Shown here piece by piece: positions 8,060 through 16,153 of a stretch of DNA of 37,802 nucleotides. The stretch comes from Alphaproteobacteria bacterium (lineage in GTDB: Bacteria; Pseudomonadota; Alphaproteobacteria; Geminicoccales; Geminicoccaceae). The DNA is taken from assembly GCA_027045875.1 (NCBI GenBank), contig JALUAG010000086.1, forward strand, positions 1 to 37,802. Direction: 5' to 3'. The stretch's first letter is position 1, and each line of letters begins with the position of its first letter. The notes under the pieces were generated by a model that was given only the letters and a program-made list of their open reading frames with translations, was not told the DNA's origin and searched no databases. A program made the position numbers and the translations under genes.

Positions 8060-8365
8060 ATGAGCCTTCATGCATATCCGGGCTTCGGGCTGATGGGGCT
8101 GCTCGGCGGCATGCCGGCCGGTGTCGGCGGGCTGATGAACCTGCCGATGCTGCAGTTTCTGACGCAGCTGCAGAGCCAGCCCGGCGGACCGCCGGCGGGG
8201 TTCGACTTCCTGCGAGTAATGGGCGGCTTCCCGATGATGCTGCCGCAGGTCACGCTGCCGCACACGTTCGGCGGTTCGCGGATCGCGCAGGATGCGCCGA
8301 TCTCGGAAGCGCCCATGGAAGTTGGCGGCGGTCAGCGCAGGTTCACGATAACGGAACAGAGGTGA
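8060..8365 (+). CDS. Small Met/Gly-rich protein of the ejection block (101 aa)
   Basis: A 101-residue protein rich in Met, Gly, Leu and Pro (GFGLMGLLGGMPAGVGGLMN), without a clear signal peptide. Such sticky hydrophobic proteins accompany internal virion proteins that form the trans-envelope ejection channel. It lies 4 bases after the preceding gene and 4 before the next, so it is part of one unit. Its function is not known. Confidence 0.6.
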   Translation: MSLHAYPGFGLMGLLGGMPAGVGGLMNLPMLQFLTQLQSQPGGPPAGFDFLRVMGGFPMMLPQVTLPHTFGGSRIAQDAPISEAPMEVGGGQRRFTITEQR

Positions 8366-8369
8366 TGCG

Positions 8370-8708
8370 ATGCCCGACGTGATGGTTGGCAGCGGCGCGA
8401 ACGCGGTGTCGTCGGTAGCTCCGGTAACCGCTCCAATGCCCGTGCCGGCACCGGGCGGGCCAGGGCGCACGTCCCCGTTCGGGCTGATGGCGCTTCTCGG
8501 CGATCCGCGCTTCCAGATGCTGGCTGGTGGAATCGGCCGGTTTGGTCGCAACGTCGAGGAAAGCGGGCAGGCGCCAGAGCCCGCGCCGGTGATGCCGCTC
8601 GCAAACCCGGCCATCGTCCAGATGGCGCTCCAGATGATGCAGCAACTGGCTATGCAGCCGATGGGCGGTCTGCCGCCAGGTGTGGGCGTCCCGCAGCGGA
8701 GGTTCTGA
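8370..8708 (+). CDS. Small Pro/Met-rich protein of the ejection block (112 aa)
   Basis: A 112-residue protein that shares style with its upstream neighbour: a Pro/Val/Ala-rich start, a GLMALLGDPRFQMLAGG segment echoing the neighbour's GLMGLLGG, and a Met/Gln-rich helix (IVQMALQMMQQLAMQPMGG). The two may be diverged duplicates. It shares one base with the next gene's start. Probably part of the DNA-ejection apparatus, by position only. Confidence 0.6.
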   Translation: MPDVMVGSGANAVSSVAPVTAPMPVPAPGGPGRTSPFGLMALLGDPRFQMLAGGIGRFGRNVEESGQAPEPAPVMPLANPAIVQMALQMMQQLAMQPMGGLPPGVGVPQRRF

Positions 8709-9889
8709 TGGCACTTCATGAGATGTTCGGCGGTGCGCCCGGGCTCGGGCTCTACCTGTCCGGCCTCGGCGCGGCGCTCGCGCGCGCCGGACGCGGTCAG
8801 CCGTTCGACATGTCGAAGACGAACGCCGGCCTGATGGCCATGCTGATGCAGCGCCAACAGCAGCAGAAGCTGGCCGGTCTGATGGAGAGCCTGCCGCTGT
8901 CGGACGCTCAGAAAAGGGCGCTGCAGGTGATGCCGCCGGAGCAGGCGACGGCCGCACTGCGCGACATGCTGTTCTCGAGCGGGGCTCAGGAAACCTATGG
9001 CCTGAATCCGGTATGGGCGCGGGACGAAAACGGCAACCTTGTACCCGTGCAGCTGAGCAATCGTGGCCGGGTCAATATCCCGGAGCTGCCGGAAGGGTTG
9101 CAGCCCGTGCTGCCGTATTCCATGCGGCCGATCGATCTCGGGACTGCGTATGGCGTGCTGGACCCGAGAGCGCCGCAGCCGAACATCGCCGGGGTCATTC
9201 CGAAGGACGTCGAAGGCGAGGCGGCAGCACGGGCGCGCGGGCAGGAGCTTGGGAAATACGAAGGGCAGGAGCCCAAGAGAGAGCGGCGTGCGGCTGAACA
9301 GCGCAAGCGCGCGAATATTGTGCTGCAGGACATCGACCGCGCTATGGAAATGGCCAGCTTCTGGACGACGGGTCTGATCGGCAGCACGTTGGCCAACGTG
9401 CCAGGTACGCCGCAGCACGATCTGTCGAACATCCTGATTACGCTCAAATCGAACGTCGCTCGCGACATGATTCAGCAGATGCGCGAGAACAGCCCGACGG
9501 GAGGTGCGCTCGGGCAGGTATCGAACTACGAGAACGAGCTTCTCATGAACACGCTTGGCGCACTGGAGCAGTCGCAGTCTGCCGAGCAGTTCAGGCGCAA
9601 CATGACGCGCCTCAGGAACTACTTCCTTGATGTCGTCTATGGCGTCGGCAAAGGACCGCCGCGAACGCCCATCGATGGCAGGCCATGGACGCCTGATCCA
9701 ACCATGGCGGAACTGCAGAAGGCGCGCTTGGAAAGTAGGCAGCGCGAAACGAGCCAGGAGAATGGCGAAGGGACCCGCCAGCAAGAAGCAGGCGGCGCAG
9801 CATCTGAGGCCGTTATTGAGGCCGAGCGCATCATCGATGGCGTGCGCTACATCAAGCGCAACGGCCGCTGGTTCAAGGTAGTGGAATGA
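8708..9889 (+). CDS. Internal virion / ejection protein (393 aa)
   Basis: A 393-residue, mostly helical protein. It opens with a GAPGLGLYLSGLGAALARAGRG hydrophobic stretch and a Gln-rich helix (MLMQRQQQQKLAG). A central charged helix follows (EGEAAARARGQELGKYEG) and then a long helical domain from about residue 195 to 320. The C-terminal GVRYIKRNGRWFKV strand pair is a common ending of phage ejection proteins. It overlaps the transglycosylase ejection protein by 4 bases. It is expected to be packaged in the head and released into the cell envelope. Confidence 0.65.
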   Translation: MALHEMFGGAPGLGLYLSGLGAALARAGRGQPFDMSKTNAGLMAMLMQRQQQQKLAGLMESLPLSDAQKRALQVMPPEQATAALRDMLFSSGAQETYGLNPVWARDENGNLVPVQLSNRGRVNIPELPEGLQPVLPYSMRPIDLGTAYGVLDPRAPQPNIAGVIPKDVEGEAAARARGQELGKYEGQEPKRERRAAEQRKRANIVLQDIDRAMEMASFWTTGLIGSTLANVPGTPQHDLSNILITLKSNVARDMIQQMRENSPTGGALGQVSNYENELLMNTLGALEQSQSAEQFRRNMTRLRNYFLDVVYGVGKGPPRTPIDGRPWTPDPTMAELQKARLESRQRETSQENGEGTRQQEAGGAASEAVIEAERIIDGVRYIKRNGRWFKVVE

Positions 9890-12240
9890 GTATCGGCGCG
9901 GATATCCTGCGAAAGCGCGCACGCATCATCGCCGAGAGATATGGCGTAGCGCCGGACCTCTTTGAGCGCGTCATCGCGGTAGAGAGCGGATTCGACCCGG
10001 GCGCAGTAAGCCCAAAGGGTGCGATCGGCATTGGTCAGATCATGCCTGCCACCGCCCGTGATCCAGGGTATGGCGTTACCCCGCTGCGCAATCCATCTGA
10101 CCCGATGGAGAACATGCGGTTCGCGGCGGAATACCTTGCCGCCATGCAGAAGCGGTTCGGTGATCCGGTGCGAGCGCTCGTTGCCTACAACTGGGGCCCG
10201 GGGAACGCAGCCAAATGGGATGGCCGCATGGAAACGCTGCCAGCCGAGACCCGCAACTATGTGCGCCGCATCCTCGGGGAAGACGAGCGCGTTGCGCAGA
10301 ATGAGCCCGTTGGCGTTCCCGCCGAAGCCCGTCTCGAGCCTGTCGAAGATCCGGACCTGATCCGACGTCTGGAAACAGGTGAGGGTACGTCTGCGCAGCT
10401 TGAGCCTGTCGAGGATCCGGCGCTGCTTCGGATCCTTGAGGGCGGTGATCAGACGCCGGATGTGCAGCCTGCGCAGGCGCAGGACGGTCAGAAGGACGAA
10501 CCTTCCTTCATGCAGCGCCTGGGGGCCGCCGCTGCGACGATGGTGAATGATATCAATGCCGGGTTCCAGGGCGTGAATCCCGTCTCGCTCTCAAAGGCGA
10601 TGCCGTTGGGCTTCGTGGTGCGGCATGGCGATGACGTATATCTCGACGTTGACGGAAGTCTGACTCGCATCCCGCCCGAGAAATATGGCGAGTTCGTGAC
10701 GGCCGTCGATCCCGCGACCGGGAAGGAGTTGCTCTACAGGCGCACGCCAGAGATGGAAGAGTCCGCGCTGGCAAGCGCCGGGCGCGTTCTGGGCTATGGC
10801 ATCCTGAACCCGGTCACGACGTCGCGCGCGGTTACTGCGGCATCGAGGCCGCAGGCACAAGCCATGCAGGCCGCGAAGGAGCTCGGAGTGACGCCATCGC
10901 TTGGCATGACAGGGCCGGTCGGTGCCCGCGTGGCCGGGGCCATGGAGAGCTTCTATCCCACGGCCGGAAGGGTTGCCGATGATGCCGGGCGCGCGATGCG
11001 TGAAGCGCGCGAGGCCGTTGGGCGCGCGGCAGGAAAGGTTGGTCCAGGCTCAACGCCCCTCGAAGCGGGAAGCGCCCTGGAACGTGGGGCCGAGGCCTTC
11101 ATGAAGGCACACCTTATCGGCGGAGAGGTGCCTTCTCTTTCGCAGAGGCTGTTCGCGCGCGTGAGCCGATACATCCCGCCAGACACCAGAATCGATGTTT
11201 CAGAAGTTGCGGATACGCTGAAGTCGTTCATCAGCAGGTTCCAGGACACGCCGGAAATCGCCCGATCCCTCGGCCAGTCGCGTTGGCAGAAATGGCTTCA
11301 GGACATCGAAGCCAACAACGGTATGCTGACGTGGGAACAGGTTAGCCAGTTGCGAACCATGGTCGGTGAAAGCATCGGAAAAATTGCCGGCCCGATGGCA
11401 GACACTGCGGGCGGGGAGCTGAAGCAGGTCTATGCAGCCCTGACGCGTGATCTCGAAAAGGCGGCAGAGGCTGCTGGTCCTCGCGCGGCGGAGGCATGGA
11501 AACGTGCCGTCAGTCATTACAGGTGGGCCACCGGCAGGATGCAGGAAGCGCTCGACCTGATTTTCAAGGCGAAGAGCCCAGAGGCCGCATACGAGGCTTT
11601 CCTTGCGCTCGGCCGGGAATCCGGTTCGAGGGCAAATCTGCGCAGGTTGGCCGACATCAAGCGTGCTATGCCTGCGGAAGCGTGGCGGGAAGTGGTTGCA
11701 ACCGTGATCCGGCGTATGGGGGCAGCCACGCCGGGCGCACAGTCGGCGACGGGAGATACCTTCTCGGCATCGAAATTCCTGACCGATTGGAACAGGCTGT
11801 CTCCGGAAGCGAAGAACCTGCTGTTCTCCGGCAAGGGCGTTCCGGACGGGTTGCACAAGGAACTGGACGCACTGGCGAAGATGATGGAGGCCGCGAAGGC
11901 GGCGGAAAGGCAGATCAACGTATCGCGCTCCGGAACTGTGCTCGGGAACCTGTCTCTGGCGGGCGCAGCCACCGTCTCACCGGTGAAGACGATCGCGCTC
12001 GCCATAGGGGCGCATCTGACCGCACGCATGCTTACGAGCCCGCCGGTGCTGCGGGCCCTGCGAAATTACATCGCATCCGGCGGAAGCAGGGGCGCGGCCG
12101 AGCGGCTTATCAAGGCGGCCGGCCGCAACCCTGAGCTTATCGCTGACGTCAACCGCCTGATAAGACTGACAGCACCAGAGACTTCACAGCCCAGGTCACG
12201 CCCCAGACTGGAAGAAGAACTTGCACCACTCGCTCCATGA
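9886..12240 (+). CDS. Ejection protein with N-terminal lytic transglycosylase domain
   Basis: A 784-residue internal virion protein of the T7 gp16 type. Residues about 15-130 are a soluble lytic transglycosylase (SLT) domain: AVESGFDPGA places the catalytic Glu at residue 33, GIGQIMPATA is at 48-57, and ALVAYNWGPG is near 104-113. It would cut peptidoglycan so that DNA can cross the cell wall. Two copies of an LEPVEDPxLxRxLE element follow at roughly 149 and 169. The remaining 500 or so residues are long helices rich in Ala, Glu and Arg, as in channel-forming ejection proteins. Its start overlaps the preceding gene. Confidence 0.82.
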   Translation: MSIGADILRKRARIIAERYGVAPDLFERVIAVESGFDPGAVSPKGAIGIGQIMPATARDPGYGVTPLRNPSDPMENMRFAAEYLAAMQKRFGDPVRALVAYNWGPGNAAKWDGRMETLPAETRNYVRRILGEDERVAQNEPVGVPAEARLEPVEDPDLIRRLETGEGTSAQLEPVEDPALLRILEGGDQTPDVQPAQAQDGQKDEPSFMQRLGAAAATMVNDINAGFQGVNPVSLSKAMPLGFVVRHGDDVYLDVDGSLTRIPPEKYGEFVTAVDPATGKELLYRRTPEMEESALASAGRVLGYGILNPVTTSRAVTAASRPQAQAMQAAKELGVTPSLGMTGPVGARVAGAMESFYPTAGRVADDAGRAMREAREAVGRAAGKVGPGSTPLEAGSALERGAEAFMKAHLIGGEVPSLSQRLFARVSRYIPPDTRIDVSEVADTLKSFISRFQDTPEIARSLGQSRWQKWLQDIEANNGMLTWEQVSQLRTMVGESIGKIAGPMADTAGGELKQVYAALTRDLEKAAEAAGPRAAEAWKRAVSHYRWATGRMQEALDLIFKAKSPEAAYEAFLALGRESGSRANLRRLADIKRAMPAEAWREVVATVIRRMGAATPGAQSATGDTFSASKFLTDWNRLSPEAKNLLFSGKGVPDGLHKELDALAKMMEAAKAAERQINVSRSGTVLGNLSLAGAATVSPVKTIALAIGAHLTARMLTSPPVLRALRNYIASGGSRGAAERLIKAAGRNPELIADVNRLIRLTAPETSQPRSRPRLEEELAPLAP

Positions 12241-12323
12241 GGCGCTCGATCCTCTTGGCGAGCGGCGATGCATCATTCGATGGCGGTGGACATGGGATCG
12301 GCATGCTGAACCTCGAGGGATGA
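12237..12323 (+). CDS. Possible 28-residue peptide between ejection and fibre genes
   Basis: A short frame that starts at an ATG overlapping the transglycosylase stop (ATGA) and ends 3 bases before the fibre start. It encodes an N-terminal MRRSILLASG followed by a Gly-rich tail. The exact fit between the two genes and the coupling overlap favour translation, but 28 codons could be chance, and the peptide may only serve to carry ribosomes to the fibre start. Confidence 0.35.
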   Translation: MRRSILLASGDASFDGGGHGIGMLNLEG

Positions 12324-12326
12324 TCA

Positions 12327-13364
12327 ATGAGCCAGACCTTCGGAGACTGGGACTCCAACGCCAACAATAACACGACGGTAGGCGCGGGCGCCATCAACAT
12401 CGCGGAAGGATGCCCGCCGGGGAACATCAACGACGCCATCCGCGAGGTGATGGCGGCGGCCGTGCGGTCGTGGGGCGGCCAGCACTCCGGCATGTCACGA
12501 CCGGCCGGCGTTCAGGCAGGGCGGTTCTGGCTCGACACCTCGAACGCCACGGCCCCGGTGCTCAAGTGGTTCGACGGCACCGACGACATCCCGTTCATGA
12601 CGATCGACTATTCGGCCAACACGATCACGCTCGACTCCGGCGTTGTCGTTCCGCTGGCTGATGGCTCGATTACGACGGCGAAGCTTGCCGACAACGCGGT
12701 GACGCTGGCGAAGATGGCAGATCTTGCTTCCGGCGTCATTCTCGGCCGCAGCTCCGCGGGCACGGGCGATCCGGAAGCGCTCACAGGTACGCAGGTGACG
12801 GCGCTTCTGGACGTGTTCACGAGCACGGCGAAGGGCCTTGCGCCAGCGTCCGGCGGCGGAACCACGAATTTCCTGCGAGCGGATGGAACATGGGCTGCGC
12901 CGCCGACATGGACGCAGATGACGGCGAAGTCGGCATCAGGCACGTCGGTCGAGTTCACCGGCATCCCCTCGACCGCGAAGGTCGTGAAGGTGATGTTCTC
13001 TGGCATCAGCTTCAACGTGGCGGACGATCTCATGATGCGGATCGGGCCGAGCGGCGGGGTCGAGACGACCGGCTATGCTAGCGTTGTCGGAAACGCCGGG
13101 GGCGACAACGATGAGGCAACGGCGTTCAGGCTGACACGTGCACCAAGTGCAAACGAAACCGATACCTACCATGGCATGGCCGAGCTTGCGAACCTGACCG
13201 GCAACACGTGGTGCCTGCACTCAAGCATTGCCACACCAGAGGCAAAGAACGAGTTCAATGCAAGCGGCAGCAAGGCGCTCGGCGGATCGCTCGCCCGGGT
13301 CCAGCTGTTCGCGCTCGGCGGGGCATCGTTCGACGCCGGCACCATCAACATCCTCTACATGTGA
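12327..13364 (+). CDS. Second tail fibre protein
   Basis: A 345-residue protein with a classic phage-fibre N-terminus. It has FGDWDSNANNNTTVGAGAIN, then INIAEGCPPGNINDAIREVMA, then GRFWLDTSNATAPVLKWFDG, which is the tail-attachment region found in many short-tailed phages. A TTAKLADNAVTLAKMADLA repeat region follows, with an LRADGTWAAP element, then a C-terminal beta domain that should bind receptor. It sits between the ejection genes and the lysis cassette. Confidence 0.78.
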   Translation: MSQTFGDWDSNANNNTTVGAGAINIAEGCPPGNINDAIREVMAAAVRSWGGQHSGMSRPAGVQAGRFWLDTSNATAPVLKWFDGTDDIPFMTIDYSANTITLDSGVVVPLADGSITTAKLADNAVTLAKMADLASGVILGRSSAGTGDPEALTGTQVTALLDVFTSTAKGLAPASGGGTTNFLRADGTWAAPPTWTQMTAKSASGTSVEFTGIPSTAKVVKVMFSGISFNVADDLMMRIGPSGGVETTGYASVVGNAGGDNDEATAFRLTRAPSANETDTYHGMAELANLTGNTWCLHSSIATPEAKNEFNASGSKALGGSLARVQLFALGGASFDAGTINILYM

Positions 13365-13373
13365 GGGCGCGCT

Positions 13374-13742
13374 ATGGGCGGGCATACGGACAGCCGGTCG
13401 CACTGGATCGTCGATCGCAGGATCCCGATCGCTCTGGTAGCGACGATCCTTCTGCAGACGGTCGCGCTCGTCGGCATCGGGGCGTGGTATGCATCCGACT
13501 TCGCGTCCCGCATCGAGCGTAATGCCGAGGTGATCGAGGAAACGCGCGCCAGAGCGGAAGCAGCGCTCGCCATCCAGAAGACACGGCTGGACGCACTGGA
13601 GCGGCGACAGTCCTCGGCCGACGAACTCGCTGCCCGCCTCGAGGAACGGCTCGTAGCACAGGGGCGTCAGCTGGACCGTATCGAACGGACTCTGGACCAA
13701 CTGTCCGAACGCATGCTGCGCGGCACGAACGGAAGGAGGTGA
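13374..13742 (+). CDS. Membrane protein with coiled coil (122 aa)
   Basis: A 122-residue protein with one membrane segment at about residues 18-40 (IPIALVATILLQTVALVGIGAWY). A long charged coiled coil follows (residues 45-115, EETRARAEAALAIQ, ERLVAQGRQLDRIERTLDQL). The layout resembles an inner-membrane spanin or holin-accessory protein, but a separate Rz/Rz1 pair lies downstream. It is the first gene of the lysis block and its stop is within a strong GGAGG site for the next small gene. Confidence 0.7.
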   Translation: MGGHTDSRSHWIVDRRIPIALVATILLQTVALVGIGAWYASDFASRIERNAEVIEETRARAEAALAIQKTRLDALERRQSSADELAARLEERLVAQGRQLDRIERTLDQLSERMLRGTNGRR

Positions 13743-13745
13743 ATC

Positions 13746-13925
13746 ATGGAAGCGGAGTATCTGACCGGCCCCTGGTGGGGGCTTCTCATGCTCGTCGTTC
13801 TCGTCGTCGTCTTCATCGTGGCCTATCGGAAGATCAGGCGCGTGCGCGAAGAGGTCGATGAAGCCGTCGACAACGTGAAGGACGACGTGAAGGATGCCAT
13901 CAACGACATCAAGCGCAAGTTCTGA
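13746..13925 (+). CDS. Small single-pass membrane protein (59 aa)
   Basis: A 59-residue protein preceded by a very strong GGAAGGAGGTGA ribosome site. It has a short outside N-terminus, one membrane helix (GLLMLVVLVVVFIVAY) and a charged coiled-coil tail with alternating Val/Asp/Lys (EEVDEAVDNVKDDVKDAI). It overlaps the endolysin start by 32 bases. It could be a holin, antiholin or pinholin-type regulator; which one cannot be decided from sequence. Confidence 0.75.
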   Translation: MEAEYLTGPWWGLLMLVVLVVVFIVAYRKIRRVREEVDEAVDNVKDDVKDAINDIKRKF

Positions 13926-14523
13926 GCCGCGCTGGCGGGTGCACTGGCACTGGACCGCCGGCACATACCAGCCGAACCGGATCGAGCGCGAGCGATACCA
14001 TATCCTGATCGACGGCGAAGGACGGGAGCACAGCGGCCTCTACGCCATTGAGGATAACATCCCGCCGCTTAGGCCCGGCGGATACGCGGCGCACACACGG
14101 CGCGCCAATTCATGGGCGATCGGCGTGGCGCTGTGCGCCATGGGACGCGCAACGCAGTATCCTTTCGATCCGGGGCCATGGCCGATCACGGATGCGCAGC
14201 TGGAAGCGCTTGCGAAAGTCACGGCGCGGCTCTGCGAGCGTTACGGCATCCCGGTGACGCGGACGCGCGTGCTGAGCCACGCCGAGGTATGGCCGAGCCT
14301 CGGCGTCATGCAGCGCGGCAAGTGGGATATCACCTGGCTGCCGGACATGGCCACACCGGGCGATCCGATCGAGGTCGGTGACCGCTTGCGCGCGATGGTG
14401 CGTGAGCGGCTCGGAGACGGCCGCACAGAGGCGGAAGGGCCGGACTCACGCATGGGTGGTGGGGCGTTACAGGCGCTCATGCGCGCTCTCCGCCGCATAT
14501 TCGGAGCTTCGAGGGGCCCATGA
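13894..14523 (+). CDS. Endolysin: N-acetylmuramoyl-L-alanine amidase (Amidase_2)
   Basis: A 209-residue amidase of the T7-lysozyme/PGRP family that cuts the amide bond between muramic acid and the peptide stem. Zinc ligands visible are H19 in VHWHWTAG, H129 in VLSHAEV and D145 in GKWDITW; K143 sits where T7 lysozyme has its catalytic lysine. TDAQLEALAKVTARLCERYGIP is the usual family helix. There is no signal peptide, so release should depend on the holin encoded downstream. The start at 13894 overlaps the preceding gene. Confidence 0.85.
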   Translation: MPSTTSSASSEPRWRVHWHWTAGTYQPNRIERERYHILIDGEGREHSGLYAIEDNIPPLRPGGYAAHTRRANSWAIGVALCAMGRATQYPFDPGPWPITDAQLEALAKVTARLCERYGIPVTRTRVLSHAEVWPSLGVMQRGKWDITWLPDMATPGDPIEVGDRLRAMVRERLGDGRTEAEGPDSRMGGGALQALMRALRRIFGASRGP

Positions 14524-14624
14524 TCTGGCGTCTCCGGGCTGCTCTGGCTCTGGCATTGTTCGGCGCAAGCGTCGCCGTTGCTGCAATCCGCTATCTATTC
14601 TGGAATCCTGGGCGATGGGACTGA
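14520..14624 (+). CDS. Tiny membrane peptide (34 aa)
   Basis: Starts at an ATG overlapping the endolysin stop and encodes 34 residues: a basic start (MIWRLR), one hydrophobic helix (AALALALFGASVAVAAI) and RYLFWNPGRWD. It overlaps the holin start by 10 bases. Its exact fit in a chain of overlapping genes suggests a real lysis-cassette peptide, perhaps a holin regulator. No homology is claimed. Confidence 0.6.
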   Translation: MIWRLRAALALALFGASVAVAAIRYLFWNPGRWD

Positions 14625-14824
14625 AAGAGATCCTCGCGGGACCGGTGGCGCGCATCATCGTGCGCTATCTTGCGGGCGCACTCGTCTCGCTCGGCGTGCT
14701 GCCGGAGAGCGTCGGGGCACAGATAGGCGTCGACCGCGACATTGCCCTGATCGTCGGCGCCGGCCTGGTTGCCATCGTCGAATGGCTCTACATCAGGGCG
14801 AAGAAGAATGGGGGCGCGACATGA
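14615..14824 (+). CDS. Putative holin (69 aa, two membrane segments)
   Basis: A 69-residue protein with two hydrophobic segments (residues about 11-30, ARIIVRYLAGALVSLGVL, and 45-62, IALIVGAGLVAIVEWLYI) and a charged C-terminal tail (RAKKNGGAT). Size, topology and placement just after the amidase match small phage holins seen in alphaproteobacterial phages. It would permeabilise the inner membrane at a timed moment. The ATG at 14615 lies inside the preceding peptide gene, and its stop overlaps the next ATG. Confidence 0.65.
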   Translation: MGLKEILAGPVARIIVRYLAGALVSLGVLPESVGAQIGVDRDIALIVGAGLVAIVEWLYIRAKKNGGAT

Positions 14825-14943
14825 TCCGGGTTCCACGATGGCTCGAATGGGCGGCACGCATCTGGGACGCGATTCCGAATCCGGTACGCTGGGGGGCGCT
14901 CGGTGCCGGAGTGCTGGCGCTGCTGCTATGGTGGTGGACGTGA
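14821..14943 (+). CDS. Tiny membrane peptide (40 aa)
   Basis: A 40-residue peptide starting in an ATGA overlap with the holin stop. It has an amphipathic Trp/Arg start (VPRWLEWAARIWDAIPNPVRW) and a C-terminal hydrophobic helix ending in three Trp residues. The last base of its stop is the first base of the spanin start. Probably membrane inserted; it may tune the holin. Confidence 0.6.
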   Translation: MIRVPRWLEWAARIWDAIPNPVRWGALGAGVLALLLWWWT

Positions 14944-15230
14944 TGGGGCCGTTCCTGGGAATTCTCGCATGGCTTCGTGGCACGTGGCTCGGGCGCGCGA
15001 TCGTTTTCCTCGCCGGTGCACTTGTGATACTATGGAGCGCATACCGGAGAGGCAGGCGTGATGAGCGCAGAAACCAGGAGCTCCGGCGCGCCGAGGAATA
15101 CATCGAGGCGCGAAGGCGTGCCGACAAGGCGGCGGACAGGATCGACGCCGAGGCGCGTGATCTTGATGGCGCCGCTCTTGATGAGCGCCTGCGTGAGCTC
15201 GGTGCCCTCCGGAACAACGGCGGCCTGTGA
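14943..15230 (+). CDS. Rz-like inner-membrane spanin
   Basis: A 95-residue protein with an N-terminal membrane segment (residues about 17-33, GRAIVFLAGALVILWSAY). A long Arg/Glu/Ala periplasmic coiled coil follows (RRNQELRRAEEYIEARRRAD, then DERLRELGALRNNGG). That is the architecture of i-spanins, which bridge the inner membrane to an outer-membrane lipoprotein and fuse the membranes in the last step of lysis. A lipoprotein gene is nested in another frame at its 3' half, the classic Rz/Rz1 arrangement. Confidence 0.75.
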   Translation: MGPFLGILAWLRGTWLGRAIVFLAGALVILWSAYRRGRRDERRNQELRRAEEYIEARRRADKAADRIDAEARDLDGAALDERLRELGALRNNGGL

Positions 15231-15345
15231 CGCGCTCAGACCGTATCTCCCCAAGGTCTCGACGCAGGACACACGGCAGACGAAAGCCGATGTGCTGCGC
15301 TTCTACGAGGTCTTCGGGGCCGTATGCGACGGAGAGAAGCGATGA
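15061..15345 (+). CDS. Rz1-like outer-membrane lipoprotein spanin
   Basis: A frame that lies largely inside the Rz-like gene (+1 frame) and extends past it. An Arg-rich stretch precedes a hydrophobic VILMAPLLM and a lipobox-like LMSAC, so the mature protein would start at that Cys and be lipidated. The mature part is about 55 residues with TTAACDALRPYLPKVS. A GGAGAGG site 8 bases upstream supports ATG 15061. This gives an unusually long n-region, so a start near GTG 15157 cannot be excluded. Confidence 0.65.
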   Translation: MSAETRSSGAPRNTSRREGVPTRRRTGSTPRRVILMAPLLMSACVSSVPSGTTAACDALRPYLPKVSTQDTRQTKADVLRFYEVFGAVCDGEKR

Positions 15346-15638
15346 GGAAGGCGATCACGGCGGCCGCAATGGCCGCCTTTCTGATTTCCGGGTCGGCATT
15401 GGGGCAGGAAGCATGTGCTCCGCTGAAGGAAATGCGCTCCTACCTCGAGGAGCGGTTCAGCGAGAACGTTGGTGCCGTGCTCGTCGTCGGCGATGACGGC
15501 GCCCTCGTTATCTTCGCCAACCCCGAGACAGAGACATGGAGCCTCGTGTCGGTCGGCACGGATGGCACGGCGTGCCTGATCGGGGCAGGCGTCGGCTTCG
15601 TGTTTCCTAGGCTGAACAAGCCATCAGATCCGGCATGA
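15342..15638 (+). CDS. Small secreted protein (98 aa)
   Basis: A 98-residue protein with a clear signal peptide (MRKAITAAAMAAFLISGSALG, likely cut before QEAC). The mature beta-rich domain has two Cys residues (CAPLKEMRSYLEERF and GTACLIGAG) that could form a disulphide in the periplasm. GGAGAGAAG precedes the ATG, which overlaps the Rz1 stop. It lies between the spanins and the proton-channel gene and overlaps the latter by 4 bases. The function is unknown, and envelope location is inferred. Confidence 0.7.
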   Translation: MRKAITAAAMAAFLISGSALGQEACAPLKEMRSYLEERFSENVGAVLVVGDDGALVIFANPETETWSLVSVGTDGTACLIGAGVGFVFPRLNKPSDPA

Positions 15639-16153
15639 GCAGCGTCTTCATCTATCGCTGGGCCCTGGTTCAACTGTTCGGCATCGCCGGGCTGGCATGG
15701 GTGTGGGAACGCGGCTGGGCCGAGATGGTTGTCAGCGCAGACGTTAGCCGTGTGTCTTTCGCCATCATGGGCCTCTTCGCTCTTGCCTGGCTCGAGTGTG
15801 CCCGATGGGTCGCGCGAATGGCTCGACGCATGAGCCGCGGCTCTCTGTATCGCGCCGGACGCGAGGAACATGAGAGGGCCCGTCGCCGCTGGCTGCACAA
15901 GGCAAGCGAGTGGATGGTGCAGCTTGGGCTCCTCGGCACGGTGATCGGTATGGTGATGGCGTTCTCGTCGGTGTCAGCCGATGCGGCAAGCTCCGTCGAA
16001 GGCGTGCGGGCCCTCGTGTCACAGCTTATGCGCGGTGTCGGGGTTGCGCTCTACACGACGCTTGTCGGCATCGTGTTCGGGCTCTGGCACGAACTCAACG
16101 TCCGGATGATGGAGACGGCTGCCGCGGAATACTGGCACGGTGACGGCCGATGA
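15635..16153 (+). CDS. MotA/TolQ/ExbB-family proton-channel protein
   Basis: A 172-residue membrane protein. Hydrophobic helices lie at about residues 5-24, 40-58, 93-113 and 134-152. The last two carry the family signature: LGLLGTVIG at 97-105 and GVALYTTLVGIVFG at 136-149, with the channel-lining Thr positions (T102, T141/T142) present. A basic cytoplasmic loop (RRMSRGSLYRAGREEHERARRRW) separates the helix pairs as in ExbB and TolQ. Known relatives form a pentamer around a dimeric ExbD/TolR/MotB partner and turn proton flow into force. It overlaps both neighbours by 4 bases, so it is made together with the downstream partner. A phage copy is unusual, and its function is unknown. Confidence 0.75.
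   Translation: MSSVFIYRWALVQLFGIAGLAWVWERGWAEMVVSADVSRVSFAIMGLFALAWLECARWVARMARRMSRGSLYRAGREEHERARRRWLHKASEWMVQLGLLGTVIGMVMAFSSVSADAASSVEGVRALVSQLMRGVGVALYTTLVGIVFGLWHELNVRMMETAAAEYWHGDGR

Noticed and set aside
8045-9922. A 625-codon open frame on the minus strand
   Set aside because: Antisense shadow of three ejection genes; low-complexity Arg/His/Pro-rich composition and no ribosome site.
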